64,000 nucleotides of DNA from Atherinomorus stipes (Eukaryota; Chordata; Actinopteri; Atheriniformes; Atherinidae), in assembly GCA_023101725.1 (NCBI GenBank), contig JALJCO010013662.1:27649-91648 (forward strand). Reading direction: 5' to 3'. Below are positions 1-10,965 of the stretch, in pieces. Each line of letters starts with the position of its first letter. The first letter of the stretch is position 1. A program made the translations under genes and the position numbers. The notes beneath the pieces were generated by a model that was given only the letters and a program-made list of their open reading frames with translations, made no database searches and was not told the DNA's origin.

Positions 1-391
1 TCTATTTCCCGTTGCTCTGACTAGGTTTTACCTTTTCTATGTTTCCCGTTGCTCTGACTAGGTTTTACCTCTTATCTGTTTCCTGTTGCTCTGACTAGGT
101 TTTACCCCTTATATGTTTTCCGTTGCTCTGACTAGGTTTTATCTCTTCTCTGCTTCCCGTTGCTCTGACTAGGTTTTACCTCTTCTCTACCTCCCGTTGC
201 TTTTACTAGGTTTGACCTCTTCTCTGTTTCCCGTTGCTCTGACTAGGTTTGACCTCTTCTCTGTTTCCAGTTGCTCTGACTAGGTTTTACCTCTTCTCTG
301 TTTCCCGTTGCTCTGACTAGGTTTGACCTCTTCTCTGTTTCCCGTTGCTCTGACTAGGTTTTACCTCTTCTCTACTTCCTGTTGCTCTGAC
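1..391. repeat. 37-bp minisatellite, left block
   Basis: The motif GTTGCTCTGACTAGGTTT recurs every 37 bases about ten times, followed each time by a pyrimidine-rich stretch. The array stops at 391 where a DNA transposon begins and resumes at 6231, so the two blocks were once one array. No coding capacity is seen. Confidence 0.9.
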
Positions 392-407
392 TAGGGCTGA
401 AAGATAT

Positions 408-591
408 TGTAAATGACACAGAAAACCACTCTCGCTGCGAGCACACCGCTCGTTTTTTTCCTTCGTCCTCGCAACCGTATAACAACAACGCGAGATCCCT
501 CACTCTCGCGTGAACATTCCCTAAACTTCCTGGGCTCTCTTACATGCGCAGGCGCATTACACAGTCAGCCTATATACTGCCGTATATGACA
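408..591 (-). repeat. 3' LTR of the gypsy-type element
   Basis: This 184-bp LTR matches 4856-4883 plus 5813-5976. It begins TG and ends CA on the plus strand. It abuts the GATAT duplication on its outer side and the polypurine tract on its inner side. Confidence 0.88.
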
Positions 592-604
592 TCTCCCCCT
601 TTTA
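592..604 (-). other. Polypurine tract of the LTR element
   Basis: On the minus strand this reads as an A-run followed by GGGGGAGA immediately before the 3' LTR. That is the expected place and composition for the plus-strand DNA primer of an LTR retroelement. Confidence 0.7.
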
Positions 605-829
605 ACATGTTATTCTTTTAACATAAAAATGAAAGTGAAAAGTGCTGTGGGCTAGGCCTGCACATCAAACTTAAACATGAGACCCAGTCCAGTGTTTTCC
701 TATTCTAATACAGTGTACCAATAAAAGTTACTTTAGTTAACCATAATTAAGAATTTCAATGTTTCCTTTCCAACACAAACCCAATAACAACTGGTTATAT
801 AAACATAGGTTATTCCAGAACCCAGTAAA

Positions 830-864
<35 letters not shown>

Positions 865-908
865 ATATATATACAGTCCATTTGCTGGAGAACACTTAGA
901 TGACTTAT
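605..908. other. Noncoding 3' part of the LTR element
   Basis: AT-rich sequence between the end of pol and the polypurine tract. It includes a poly-T stretch near 832-864. No reading frame of note. Confidence 0.5.
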
Positions 909-2212
909 CTACAGATTAAGTCTCTTGATTGGCTTACTCAGCCGTCCAGATCGGGTCATCGTTTGACCAGACTGGGGAGTTGTAGGTGTAGCTGCAGCTG
1001 CACACGGACTACCAGGGGCAGTCTCTGAGATGACCGTCTCTGACGTGTTGGTCCCAACGGTCGGTGTATCGGTTCGTGTGCATTTACCAGCCTCTGCCGG
1101 AGTAGGTGGCTGGATAGCTGGCTGTGGCTGGATGTGGGGGCGGTTCCGCCGCAGCTCTGCTCCTGATGATGAAGGATCTTGGGGTGGTGCTCTCGCTGGT
1201 GACCACAGCTGGTAAAGTCCATGTCTTTTCATGGTCCAGTTTGGAGAGCACTACATCTCCCGGATGCAGGGCAGGTAGAGTCCTGGCTCCATGACGGCGG
1301 TTGAAGTAATAAGCCTGCTTAGCTTTCTCCCTCTTGTCTTTCTCCCGCACAGCTGCTCTGCTGGGCCATTTTGGGTTGAGGTTTTTGTCAACAGTGGGGA
1401 GGGTGGTCCTGATTCTCCGCCCCATTAGGAGTTCTGCTGGGCTGTAGCCGGTGGACGAGCATGGGGTGGCTCTGTAGCTCAGCAGGGCCATCACAGGGTC
1501 GTCTTGCTTGAGGATTTTCTTAGCCATTTGTACGGCTCTCTCAGCGTGCCCGTTACCTTGTGGGTGATGGGGGCTGGACGTGTGTTTTTTGAAGTCTAGC
1601 TGCCTTGACAGCTCCTTAAACTCCACACTGGACAACTGGGGCCCATTATCGCTTACCACCTCCTCCGGTATCCCGTGTCTAGCGAACACGGCCTTGAGCT
1701 TTTGAACGACTTGTGTACTGGTTGTGGAGTTAAGGTGGCAGATTTCAATAAACCTGGAGTAATAGTCTGATATTACTAAGTAGTGATTGTGTCTGTACTC
1801 ACAGAGGTCCATAGCGATCCTCTTCCAGGGTCGTTCTGGGAGTGGCGTGGACAGGAGAGGCTCTCTTTGCTGCGTTCTCTTCCGTTCACAGCACACCTGA
1901 CACAATGCCACAAGCTTGCTTAACTCTGTGGTGAGACCTGGCCACCACACTGATGATCTCGCCCTCTCTCTACATTTTACCAGGCCCTGGTGGCCCTGGT
2001 GGATTTTCTGAAGGATCTCTCCTCTCATTTGCTGCGGCACAATGATCGTGTTACCTCTGAGTATCAGTCCATTGTACTCCGACAGTTCACTTTTCAGTGG
2101 GACTTACACTCTCGCTTCGGTTGGCACATCGGCGAGGTGCTCAGGCCATCCCCTTTTTATGAGTCTCGTGACTGACTGCAGTTCAGGGTCAGCTGTCGTG
2201 GCCGCTTTAATC
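909..2212 (-). pseudogene. Integrase region of the gypsy-type pol
   Basis: The main frame is 1084-2040. It shows the zinc-binding HHCC region (HQGHQG, then CQVC), followed by the DDE core: MDLCEY, VSDNGPQ and the Glu in GNGHAERAV. Upstream in the same frame there is a stop at 2104-2106. The frame differs from the RT frame, so a frameshift lies near 2220-2260. The likely genuine C-terminal tail (ending TRSGRLSKPIKRLNL) is in a third frame that runs to 909, implying another frameshift near 1160. The product would insert cDNA into the genome, but it is certainly broken here. Confidence 0.88.
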
Positions 2213-3367
2213 TCATCCATCTTGCTTGCAGATGCTGGAATCCCCCTCCACTACGCTAGCCACATAGCATGCCACCTCACCTTGTATCTCTGTATCAGCG
2301 TGCGTGTTAGCCATTGGGCTGCGGGACAGAGTATCAGCAACAACCAGAGTCTTTCCAGGAGCATACTCCGCCACCGCATTAAATCTCATGAGCTTCATGA
2401 GGAGTCGCTGACATCTGAGAGGCACATTGTCTAGGCTGCGTTTGTTTATAAGGGGCACGAGGGGCTTGTGGTCTGTTATCAGCTTGAACTCACTGAGTCC
2501 ACTCAGGTACCGCTCAAACTTCTCGCACGCCCACACGCCCGCCAGACCTTCCTTTTCTATCTGGGCGTAGCGTGTTTCTGCTTCAGTGAGACGTCGTGAG
2601 CAGTACGCCACCGGCTTCCACTGCTCACCATGGAGTTGAAGTAGTACGCCCCCCAGCCCGTAGCTGCTGGCATCAGCAGACACAGCAGTGGGTTTGCTCA
2701 CGTCGTAAAAGGCGAGTACTGGTGCAGTGGACAGAAGTTCTTTAATCTGTTCAAAAGCTGTTTGCTGGGCATGGCTCCACGTCCATGCATTCTTGTGTTT
2801 CAGGAGCTCATACAGCGGTGCTCCTACTGTTGAGAGGCCTGGGACATACCTGCCAAGGTAGTTCACCATTCCCTGCACCCTCCTCAACTCTTGCACATCT
2901 GTTGGTGGTGAGACCTGCTGGATAGCGTCCACTTTCTCTGGGTCAGGCCGAATCCCTGACCGGTCGATGATGTGCCAGAGGAACCGGAGCTGGCTCTGCC
3001 TGATGAGACATTTCTCATGATTTAGCTTCAGGCCCGCTTCCTCAGTGCACTGCATCACCTTCTCCAGGCGGCTGTCGTGCTCTTCCCCTGTGGCCCCATA
3101 AACTAGGACATCGTCCATGAAGATTTCAACTCCCTCTAGCCCATCGAGGGTCTCCATCATCTTTCTCTGGAAGATTTCCGGAGCACTCGTTATCCCGAAC
3201 GGCAGCCGCTTAAAGTTAAACCTGCCAAACGGCGTGATGAAGGTGGTGAGTTTACAGCTGTCGGAGTGCAACGGGATCTGGAAGAACCCACTGGCGGCGT
3301 CCAGTGAAGAGAAGACAGTCGCCCCACTCAGCTTTGCTGTGATCTCGTCTGTTGTGGGCAGGATGTA
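2213..3367 (-). pseudogene. Reverse transcriptase and RNase H region of the gypsy-type pol
   Basis: The frame contains the RT palm motif FMDDVLVYG (an MDD variant of YxDD), then the linker [10 protein letters not shown], then RNase H with [12 protein letters not shown] and the ADTLSRSP end that is usual in this group. An in-frame stop at 3368-3370 separates it from the protease and first RT block. The frame ends at a TGA at 2213-2215. The order RT then RNase H then integrase is the Ty3/gypsy order. Confidence 0.92.
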
Positions 3368-4828
3368 CTATTCTCTTTTAACAGCCTCGTTGAGCCGCTT
3401 GAGATCAACACAGATGCGGGCTTTGCCTGTGTTCTTCAGGACAGGCACCATAGGTGCGCACCAATCGGTTGGCTGCGTCACCCGCTCGATGATGCCATTG
3501 TTTTCCATCCTCAGAAGCTCTTCTTTGACTTTCTGTAGCATTGGGAGAGGTACACGTCGTGCTGTGTGCACGGCGTATGGCTGAGCATCTTCTTTCAGCA
3601 GTATTTTCACAGGTTCAGTTTTTAAAGTCCCATGCTCCCCATATGCTTCCACATGTCCCTTGTTAATCACTGTTTCTTCCACTCTTCTCACTAGGTTCAT
3701 TTTCACTGACATTGGTCTGCTAAGTAGATTGTTTACTGTGGACCCCCGGATGACGTAGACAGTGAGTGGGTAAGTCTTACACTTGTAGGTCACCGTGGTT
3801 TGGATCTTTCCGATGCACTGCAGCTCGCCGCCTGGGCTGTCCAGTGGCATGTCCGCAGGCTCTAGCGGGCTGCTGGGGATGAGTGAATGGTAGGTCTCCT
3901 CACGAATGATGCTCACATCTGCGCCAGTGTCAATTTTAAAAGGAACTGGTGTGGAGCCCATCATCAGCTTGATGGCCCACTGTTCTGGGGAACCACCTGG
4001 TTTACTCACAGCCCCCATGAAATATCCATCTGACACAGCCTGGTTTGGCTGCTGCTCCTCTGTTTGTTCTCTGACCTCACTCACAGCTTTCCTGCTCCAG
4101 CACACTTTACTCCAGTGCCCTACTTTGTTGCAGGCGTTGTATTTAGACCTTTTGGCTGGACAGTTCTCTTCTTTGTTATGCTGCGCCTTCCCACATTGTC
4201 GGCATTTATTTCCTTTATTTCCCCCTTTTGACTGAAAATGGCGGCCGTTGCCTTTGCTGCACTTGTGGGTGACTTCGTTAATCGCCCCCGCTGCCTCACC
4301 TTGCATGCTGACCTGCGTGGCGACCTCCTCCGCCTGCCTGACCGTCTCTATGGTGAGCGCCAGCGTTAAGTCCTTCGTCAGCTGCAGCTTACGGGACACG
4401 TCTTTGTCGAGGATTCCAACAACAATGCGGTCGCAGATATTCTCATCTCTGCTCGCGCCGAAATCACAATGCTCTGCCAGTTCGTATAAAGCCCTGATGA
4501 AGGTTTCAGCCTTCTCTCCCGGTCTTTGCACCCGCTGATGAAAACATGCGCGTTCATGTATAACATTCCGTCGCGGCACAAAGTAGTCGTTGAACTGTGC
4601 AAGCACTCTTGTGAAGTCGTTCCCGTGAGCAGCTTCGGCGAACACGAACGAACGGAAGATATTCTCCGCCTCGCTACCCATGGCGTATATCAGGCTGCTA
4701 ACCTGCACACCGCCATCTTCCTTATCCAGCTTGGTCGCCGTCCTGAATCTCATGAAGCGCTGCTTCCAATCCGGCCATTCTCCTGGCTTGTCGAAGGGAA
4801 AGTTGGTCGGCGGGTTAAACTTTGCCAT
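3368..4828 (-). pseudogene. Gag, protease and start of RT of the gypsy-type element
   Basis: One 486-codon frame starts 28 bases inside the 5' LTR. Residues 1 to about 180 are Gag capsid-like. Two CCHC knuckles lie near residues 205-245. The first has CRQCGKAQH and the second (YNACNKVGHW) has lost its first Cys. The aspartic protease motif KIDTGADVSII follows near residue 300. The start of RT (KTGKARICVDLKRLN) is at the end. The frame stops in the RT at 3368, a nonsense change relative to the family. Gag and Pol are in one frame, as in many fish gypsy elements. Confidence 0.9.
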
Positions 4829-4837
4829 TGCTGTCTT

Positions 4838-4855
4838 GTTTTACTTCTGACACCA
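4838..4855 (-). other. Probable primer-binding site
   Basis: Immediately downstream of the 5' LTR on the minus strand the sequence reads TGGTGTCAGAAG. Starting TGG directly at the LTR edge is the rule for a tRNA primer-binding site. The tRNA was not assigned. Confidence 0.6.
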
Positions 4856-5976
4856 TGTAAATGACACAGAAAACCACTCTCGCCAGTGTTGCCAGGTGGG
4901 AAATATAGAATTATCGTACCAGAGACTCAAAATTATCGTATTTTGAGGGAAATTATCGTACACTCGTCATAAGTAAAATAACAACCCCACTGATGCGTGA
5001 AATATTGTCACTCTAGTGTTTAAAAGCGCTCACAGGCACTCATGACTTTGCTGCGTCAGTACGGAATGGGTTAACGGCGTCATAATATCAGGTGTAATCT
5101 ACACAGATGATATGTATGTAGGTTTATGAAGTTTCATATTCACTTTCATGACATAACTTTAATAGCGACCACCAAATGTGAGTGAGCCTGACTCGCTTGG
5201 CATGATGTCACTGGTAGACAGATTATTACAGGCCGGTAAATATTTTAACCACTAAACACAACTTATATTGATACTCAGTCTTACTTGTGAAAAGTAACTC
5301 CCAGGTTGCTGCTTTCGATGCTCTGCCCATTACAGCAGAAGATGCTGCGCAGCTCTGGCATCGTTCGTCCACAGTAGTTATTAACTGAGCTGTGACTGGT
5401 CCAAGATGGTGGCCACGTTTCTTGCACTCCATCAGTCAATCCGACTTCTACTCATTTATTATTTATACTAATATGTCCTCCTCTTCCTTCGTGTTGTTTT
5501 GGTTTTGAATCTCGCTCGCCTTCCTGTCTGAGTGTCTCCTGGGGCGGGTGCAGCTACCATGCAGCCAATCAACACATGGACGTCACTCGCATCTCACGCT
5601 CAGCAAAGCATGATTGGCTGGTAACATGTCACATGGGAACTGATGCCTTCAGGGTTCACAAAAAAATTCGCCAGCCGACAGTTTTGCTCACATTAATATG
5701 AAATGGTCAAATTATCGTACATTTGCCCTTTTTTAGGATTATTGATCATACATCGTATAGAGGGCCAAATTATCGTACAAATACAATAATTATCGTACAC
5801 CTGGCAACACTTACTCTCGCTGCGAGCACACCGCTCGTTTATTTCCTTCGTCCTCGCAACCGTATAACAACAACGCGAGATCCCTCACTCTCGCGTGAAC
5901 ATTCCCTAAACTTCCTGGGCTCTCTTACATGCGCAGGCGCATTACACAGTCAGCCTATATACTGCCGTATATGACA
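4856..5976 (-). repeat. 5' LTR of the gypsy-type element, interrupted
   Basis: LTR sequence occupies 4856-4883 and 5813-5976. A hAT-type MITE separates the parts. The interrupted LTR would have been the promoter of the element. Confidence 0.88.
4884..5812. mobile_element. hAT-type MITE inside the 5' LTR
   Basis: The left end reads CAGTGTTGCCAGGTG and the right end CACCTGGCAACACTT, so the TIRs match in all but the last base. The flanks carry the exact 8-bp duplication ACTCTCGC (4876-4883 and 5813-5820). The motif AATTATCGTAC is repeated near both ends, like hAT subterminal transposase-binding repeats. There is no transposase frame in 929 bp, so it depends on another copy. It is the youngest of the three nested insertions. 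Confidence 0.88.
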
Positions 5977-6230
5977 GATATATCGTTATCGTATCTATAT
6001 CGAGATATGAACATTCAAGATATTAATACTGCAAAAGCAACTATATAACAGATATAGATTTCCCCTGCGCTTGTCCTGCATATAAAGCTCTGGAAGTCAC
6101 AAACAAAACTGCACTTTCCACCAAAGTGCTTGGTTTTCAACAAACCCGTAGTCATATCGTATCGTATCAATATTGAGATGTCTGGCATGAATATCGAGAC
6201 ATGAAATTTTGTCCATATCATTCAGCCCTA

Positions 6231-6340
6231 GCTCTGACTAGGTTTTACCTCATCTCTGCTTCCAGTTGCTCTGACTAGGTTTTAACTCTTCTCTGTTTTC
6301 CGTTGCTCTGATTAGTTTTTACCTTTTCTCTGCGCAGTTC
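6231..6340. repeat. 37-bp minisatellite, right block
   Basis: Same unit as 1-391, about three copies, the last diverged. It continues the array after the transposon. Confidence 0.85.
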
Positions 6341-6487
6341 TGCGTGTGTTTCTATGATCTGAGGATATTTAAGCCACCTATAGGTCTTCCTGTAGGGAAT
6401 TGTTAGTGTTGTTTTCCAGCAAAGACCTTGGAATGTTGTTTAGGGGTTACTGTATAGATGCACCAGTTGGCTGTTAGTGGATCCATG

Positions 6488-6492
6488 TTTTT

Positions 6493-6560
<68 letters not shown>
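6488..6560. repeat. (TTTC)n microsatellite
   Basis: About 18 uninterrupted TTTC units. It forces open frames on both strands that are not genes. Confidence 0.95.
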
Positions 6561-6561
<1 letters not shown>

Positions 6562-6689
6562 ACTTTTTTCTGTTCCACTCCTTATCATTTCTTCTCTTAA
6601 CTTTCATTTCCCTCTTGTCAAACCCAGCAATATGATGTAAAATGCTGTTATAAACAAATGCTGACATAAAGAAATAAAATGAATAAACT

Positions 6690-7465
6690 TTGAAAAACAC
6701 ATCAAAGCGATCACTAAATCAGCCGACTATCACCTGAAGAACATCTCAAGGATAAAAGATCTGATGTCTCAGGAAAATCTGGAAAAACTAGTCCATCATT
6801 CATCTTCAGTCGGCTTGACTACTGTAACAGCGTCTTTACTGGTCTACCTAAAAAACCAGTTAAACAGCTGCAGCTTATCCAGAACTCTGCTGCCCGAGTT
6901 CTCACAAAGACCAGAAAAGTGGACCACATCAGTCCAGTTCTGAGGTCTTTACACTGGCTGCCGGTCCATCAGAGAATAGACTTTAAAGTTCTGCTGCTGG
7001 TCTGTAAAGCTCTGAATGGTTTAGGCCCAAAATACATCAGTGACCTCTGACCCAGTATGAACCTACTAGACCCCAGGTCATCTGGATCCGGTCTTTTATC
7101 AGTTCCAGAGTCAGAACCAGAAATGGAGAAACTGCGTTCAGCTTCTATGCTCCACATGTCTGGAACAAACTCCCAGAACGTCTCAGATCAGCTGAAACAG
7201 TTTATTTAAATCCAGGCTGAAGACCCACCTGTTCTCAGCTGCATTTACGTAGATTTTATTCAAAAGTTAAAATCTGCACATCTCTGTATTCTCTCTTTTT
7301 AATCTTAAATGCTTTTAATTTTGAATCATGCTTCTGATTTTTTATACTTTTATTTATTTATTTATTTATTTTTCCCCCTTTTGCTTATATTGTTTTCTGT
7401 AAAGCACTTTGAATTGTTCTGTACATGAAATGTGCTATACAAATAAACTTGCCTTGCCTTGCCCT
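6690..7465 (+). mobile_element. LINE 3' fragment (L2/CR1-like)
   Basis: Conceptual translation gives the end of a LINE RT protein with [27 protein letters not shown] and [13 protein letters not shown], broken by stops. The 3' tail carries the phrase AAAGCACTTTGAATTG and ends in repeats of CTTGC, typical of L2-like fish LINEs. It is 5' truncated. It lies beyond opsin exon 3, probably in opsin intron 3. Confidence 0.8.
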
Positions 7466-7695
7466 TCAAACTGAAAGCTGTCATTTCCTACAGTTACTCA
7501 GGATCAACACTCCACATGTTTGCTCTTCAGAGAACTGATCCTTGCATTGAAACAACCAAATATTTCAGTTTTACTGTAAAAATGTTGAACTTTTTTTTTT
7601 TTTTTTTCCATCATTATTGAATTGAAAGTAACTCTTCTGGAAACTGAGTTGTTTGTTTTATTGTGTAACATTTAGCTGAGGCAGGCGCCACCCAC
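7466..7695. other. Unassigned, start of opsin intron 3
   Basis: AT-rich sequence with a poly-T run near 7590-7609. The splice donor of opsin exon 3 (GTGGGT, minus strand) is at 7690-7695. No C-terminal opsin exon is recognisable here. Confidence 0.5.
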
Positions 7696-7929
7696 CTGTT
7701 TGTTCATGAGGATGTAGATGATGGGGTTGATGACGGTGCTGCTCTTGGCGAGGATTGATGGGATGACGCTGGCTACTGGGCTGATGATTCCGGGCTGGCC
7801 GAAGGTTGCCATCATGGCGACAACGCCGTACGGCATCCAGCAGATCAGGTAACACACCACTGTGGTAATGACCATGAACAGGATGTGGAACTCCCGTCGA
7901 CGGGCCGCCGACCGCCTGATCCGACCCAC
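7696..7929 (-). CDS. tmtops: TMT-type opsin, exon 3 (TM6-TM7)
   Basis: The exon is 78 codons (residues 225-302 of the joined model). It encodes the end of intracellular loop 3, TM6 with the toggle motif CWMP (residues 254-257), and TM7 with the retinal-binding lysine in LAKSSTVINPIIY (K286, equivalent to bovine K296) followed by NPIIY (292-296). It ends ILMNKQ at the start of helix 8. The acceptor is TTTTGTCTGTAAG and the donor CAG|GTGGGT. The tail exon is missing from the window. The pattern fits TMT opsins better than opn3, but the TMT subtype is unresolved. Confidence 0.9.
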
Positions 7930-8182
7930 CTTACAGACAAAATACGTGGAAAACAGACCTGAGAGCTGCACTGATGAGACAGCACTGTCAGAGACCTGAT
8001 ACATCACCATGGTAACAGATGCTGAACTCATAAACAATTCCAGTGGAACCCAAGTGAACGTTCAATCAGTTTAACACATTTCTGTAATATTTCACCGTCA
8101 CTTCTTCCTCTTTGTAGCACATACACAATATTAGATGCTTTTTGGTGGATTTTTATATTGTGGATACTTTATGAAGACATGC

Positions 8183-8700
8183 TTAACCGTTGCAGTGCAG
8201 ACACAACCCATCTGGGTGCTTTCCTAATTTAATCCGGTCCCACCCAAGTCCACAAAGCCCTAACCTAATCATCATAACTGCAAACTTCCTATCTTCCTCA
8301 GTAAACACAATTTCAGGATTTACAGCTGGACAAATAAAAAATAATTGCCCTCTAGCGTCGCCCTCCCACATTTCAACCACTGGCCAAAATAATTTTTTTG
8401 ATTGTTTATCTCTATTCAAACACCCCAGAACTACAAAGACACCAACCTCTTTCTTTAATGTCCACTTCGCTGCCATATCTGCAGTTTCATTTCCAACCAC
8501 ACCAACATGGGAAGAAACCAGCAAGAAACCAACAGTCCCCCCAGCCCTCTCAACTCTATCCAATGTAGTCAGTATCTCTATGATATGGTCAGGCCTGGCA
8601 TTCCCTCCACCACCCTCCACTGATCCCAGGACAGATGCTGAATCAGAGCAAATCACCATTCTCTCCCGGTTAGTATGCCCACTGTACGGTCTTTAAAACT
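8183..8700 (-). mobile_element. LINE fragment with RNase H domain (I-group-like)
   Basis: A 158-codon minus-strand frame contains VICSDSASVLGSV, SSHVGVVGNETADMAAK and a final zinc-knuckle-like LCGLGWDRI...LCLHC. The Asp, His and NETAD residues are the RNase H pattern found at the end of the polyprotein of I-clade LINEs. The RT part is missing, so the copy is 5' truncated. It lies in opsin intron 2. Confidence 0.7.
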
Positions 8701-8787
8701 CCAAGATATTACACCTAGGGACATAAGAAGTAAATCCAGTCTCACAAGTCTTGGGGTCCTTTGAACCACCACAGTACACTTGGATGA

Positions 8788-8808
8788 CCCCCCCCCCCCC
8801 CCCCCCCC
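8788..8808 (+). repeat. Poly-C run
   Basis: About 21 consecutive C residues. The length is unreliable in most sequencing data. Confidence 0.9.
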
Positions 8809-9180
8809 ACGCTATTGTCCAAAGCCCACTTCACCAATCCCAAGTAGTTACACACTGAAAAAAAAAGAACCTGTTGAATTTACTTAATTTAATAGTGGAC
8901 AGTGGTCGCACACAGATGATCTGCTTTGGCAGCAACCCTAAAAATTGAGTTAAATTCACACAAACTATTCATATTTGATAAGCCTGAATATTTCATGTTG
9001 ATAAGCCTGAATATTTCATGTTGATACAGAGTGATTGAAATAAATTTTGATGAAGTAATTTGAGTTTTTGGAGCATTTTAAACCTTCACAATTTCATAAC
9101 TTTATCCCATATTATCCAATAACTTTGACTCCAACACCATTTAATCATTTATACTCTACACATTAGGTTCACATTACATC

Positions 9181-9372
9181 AATGGTATCCAGTCCTCAAG
9201 GCCACAATCCTGCAGGCTTTTTAGGCCTCCTTGCTTCAACACACCTGACTCTAATTAGTGAGTCGTTGTTCATAACTTGTTAGGCTGATTGATACATTAA
9301 TTGGAATCAGGTATGCTGAAATGAGGGAGTATTAACTGCCTGCAGGACAGTGGCACCTGAGGACCAACCCCC
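9181..9372. mobile_element. Short palindromic MITE
   Basis: Imperfect inverted repeats: GTCCTCAAGGCCACAATCC on the left against a matching block ending near 9370, and both arms contain CCTGCAGG. The roughly 190-bp element with these arms is a common vertebrate MITE form. The flanking duplication was not identified, so the ends are approximate. Confidence 0.6.
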
Positions 9373-10027
9373 CTAATATTTCACTTTTAGTCCAGATTGA
9401 TATACCATTTATTAATGTGTGACACTAATAATACATACTTTTTTACCATTCCAGTTAGTAATAGTATACTGGTGTGCACCCATGTGAGTATCAGTGAATG
9501 TGTTGAATAAGTCCAGATGGGGATGCAGTCTTGGGACTACATGGACTTAAGTCATGGTGAAGAAAAGAACAGAAGGTGGCATGATGGGAAATATGCAAAC
9601 AAGCCCATCGACCAGGAACCAATCACAGCAACCACTACAATATCAATTTTAAAAATCACATTGTGTTGCAGTTTGTTTGTTTGTTGTTCTCCTTACTATG
9701 GCTTTCTGTTATTTTGCCACAACAGTGTTTCTATGCAGTGTGTTATTTGCTCTGATGGAAAAGATAGATATTGAAGAAAAATCAAAATTACTTTGCTTTA
9801 CATTTATGAGTTTCACCCTTAAAATCTCTGATTTGCCCAAGATCAGTGATATATTTTCACTTTGACCCTTGAAAGCAGAAGTTAAAGCACCCTTGCCATA
9901 GAAAATATGTTTAGAAAATTAAACAAACTTCACTTTTTCCAATGAGCATTATCGCCACTTATCTTGACCAATAATAGCAGAATCAGACTAAATGTGCTTT
10001 ACCACAGAGAGGATGACATACAAGGAG
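9373..10027. other. Unassigned intron sequence
   Basis: AT-rich opsin intron 2 sequence with short open frames of no recognisable family. Confidence 0.4.
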
Positions 10028-10100
10028 AGCTTGGATGGGGTTTGAACCCCAACCTCCCACAGGAGCGTCAAGAACACTAACCAGTCAGCCAAGTGAAATC
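10028..10100 (-). repeat. tRNA-like sequence, probable SINE head
   Basis: The minus strand reads TGGCTGACTGGTTAGTG (like the A box of a tRNA promoter), and about 35 bases later GGGTTCAAACCCC (like the B box). The T-arm is a plausible stem, but the acceptor stem and anticodon arm do not pair well. It is more likely a tRNA-derived SINE head or tRNA pseudogene than a working tRNA. Confidence 0.35.
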
Positions 10101-10965
10101 TTGGTGGCCAGTCCCCCTGGGGTAACTTTATAACTTGGAGGTATAGATGGCGGACAAACATAATAGAATTGTGTTCAGTTATTCTATTGAAACCTTTTCA
10201 GTCAACATGATTTTATCTAGTAAATGCACTATTTTTTCTAAACATGTAAAATAAAAATGATGAATTCATGTTTACAGAGAAAACATCGAGTAATTGTGTA
10301 AAATGGACTTAATTTATTACAATAAATCCAACGACCTGTAATTCCCCTTTTTTCAGTGAAGACTGTTTTTACAAGTGTCATCACAGACCAGTCTACCTCA
10401 GAATCCGAGGCACAGCAGCCCAGACCAACTGTGAGGGGCCACTCCCACCTCCCCCACTTACAATCTCTGCATTAAAAACAAAGGGTTCACATTTGGTCTT
10501 GGCACCCCACTCCCAAGCATCTTCCGGTACTGATTTGACAACATACTGCCACCAGGACCCAGTCCCACCAGGACCCAGTCCTGCTCATGGCCTGCAGAGG
10601 GTCTGGATGTACTTCTTTAAAATGTGAAGGTGAAAAACTCTTTTTAGGACCCAGTCCTATCCACTCTCCACTTGGGAGTCTCAAGGCCCTTTCAGATAGA
10701 ACGCGTTTTTCGCTGAGTTCAACGCGGGGTAGGGCGCAGAGTCGGCTGCAGACCCGGCGGCAGCGCGCACTGTGGGCGCGCGTTGCTAAGCGACAGACCA
10801 GAAAGTGTTTCCCCCCTCTAAATTTCGTCCCGGATTTGGTTCAGTAGGTGGCACTCTGATTGGGTTGCGATCCGCCGGAAACCCCAAGAAGAAGAAGAAG
10901 AAGAAAACCCAAGAGAAGAAGAAGTGTTTTCTCCCTGTCGTGCTTTGGTGTGAAAGCAGTGAAAG

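Larger units (their letters stand above)
408..5976 (-). mobile_element. Ty3/gypsy-type LTR retrotransposon, broken
   Basis: Two LTR copies start TGTAAATGACAC and end TATGACA. The element is flanked by the exact 5-bp duplication GATAT (403-407 and 5977-5981). Transcription would run on the minus strand: 5' LTR at 4856-5976, gag-protease-RT-RNase H-integrase leftward, a polypurine tract at about 592-604, then the 3' LTR at 408-591. Domain order (integrase after RNase H) marks the Ty3/gypsy group. Several frame breaks in pol and an insertion in the 5' LTR show it is inactive. The two LTRs look almost identical outside that insertion, which suggests a fairly recent arrival. Confidence 0.92.
392..6230. 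mobile_element. hAT-type MITE (outer element of a nested set)
   Basis: The ends are inverted repeats, TAGGGCTGAA on the left and TTCAGCCCTA on the right. Both sides are flanked by the exact 8-bp duplication GCTCTGAC (384-391 and 6231-6238), which is the hAT signature length. Without the LTR element it carries, its own sequence is only about 265 bp (392-407 plus 5977-6230) and rich in TATCG-like motifs, so it is non-autonomous. The duplicated site is also part of the host minisatellite unit, which slightly weakens the duplication argument. Confidence 0.8.

Noticed and set aside
6403..6640. Open frames rich in Lys/Glu/Arg or Phe/Leu/Ser
   Set aside because: Translation of the (TTTC)n microsatellite.
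8853..10358. A possible 1.5-kb MITE with CACTGAAAAAA ends
   Set aside because: The end match is only about 11 bases of low-complexity sequence, the inner sequences match poorly, and the 8-bp flanks (TAGTTACA and AAGACTGT) do not agree.
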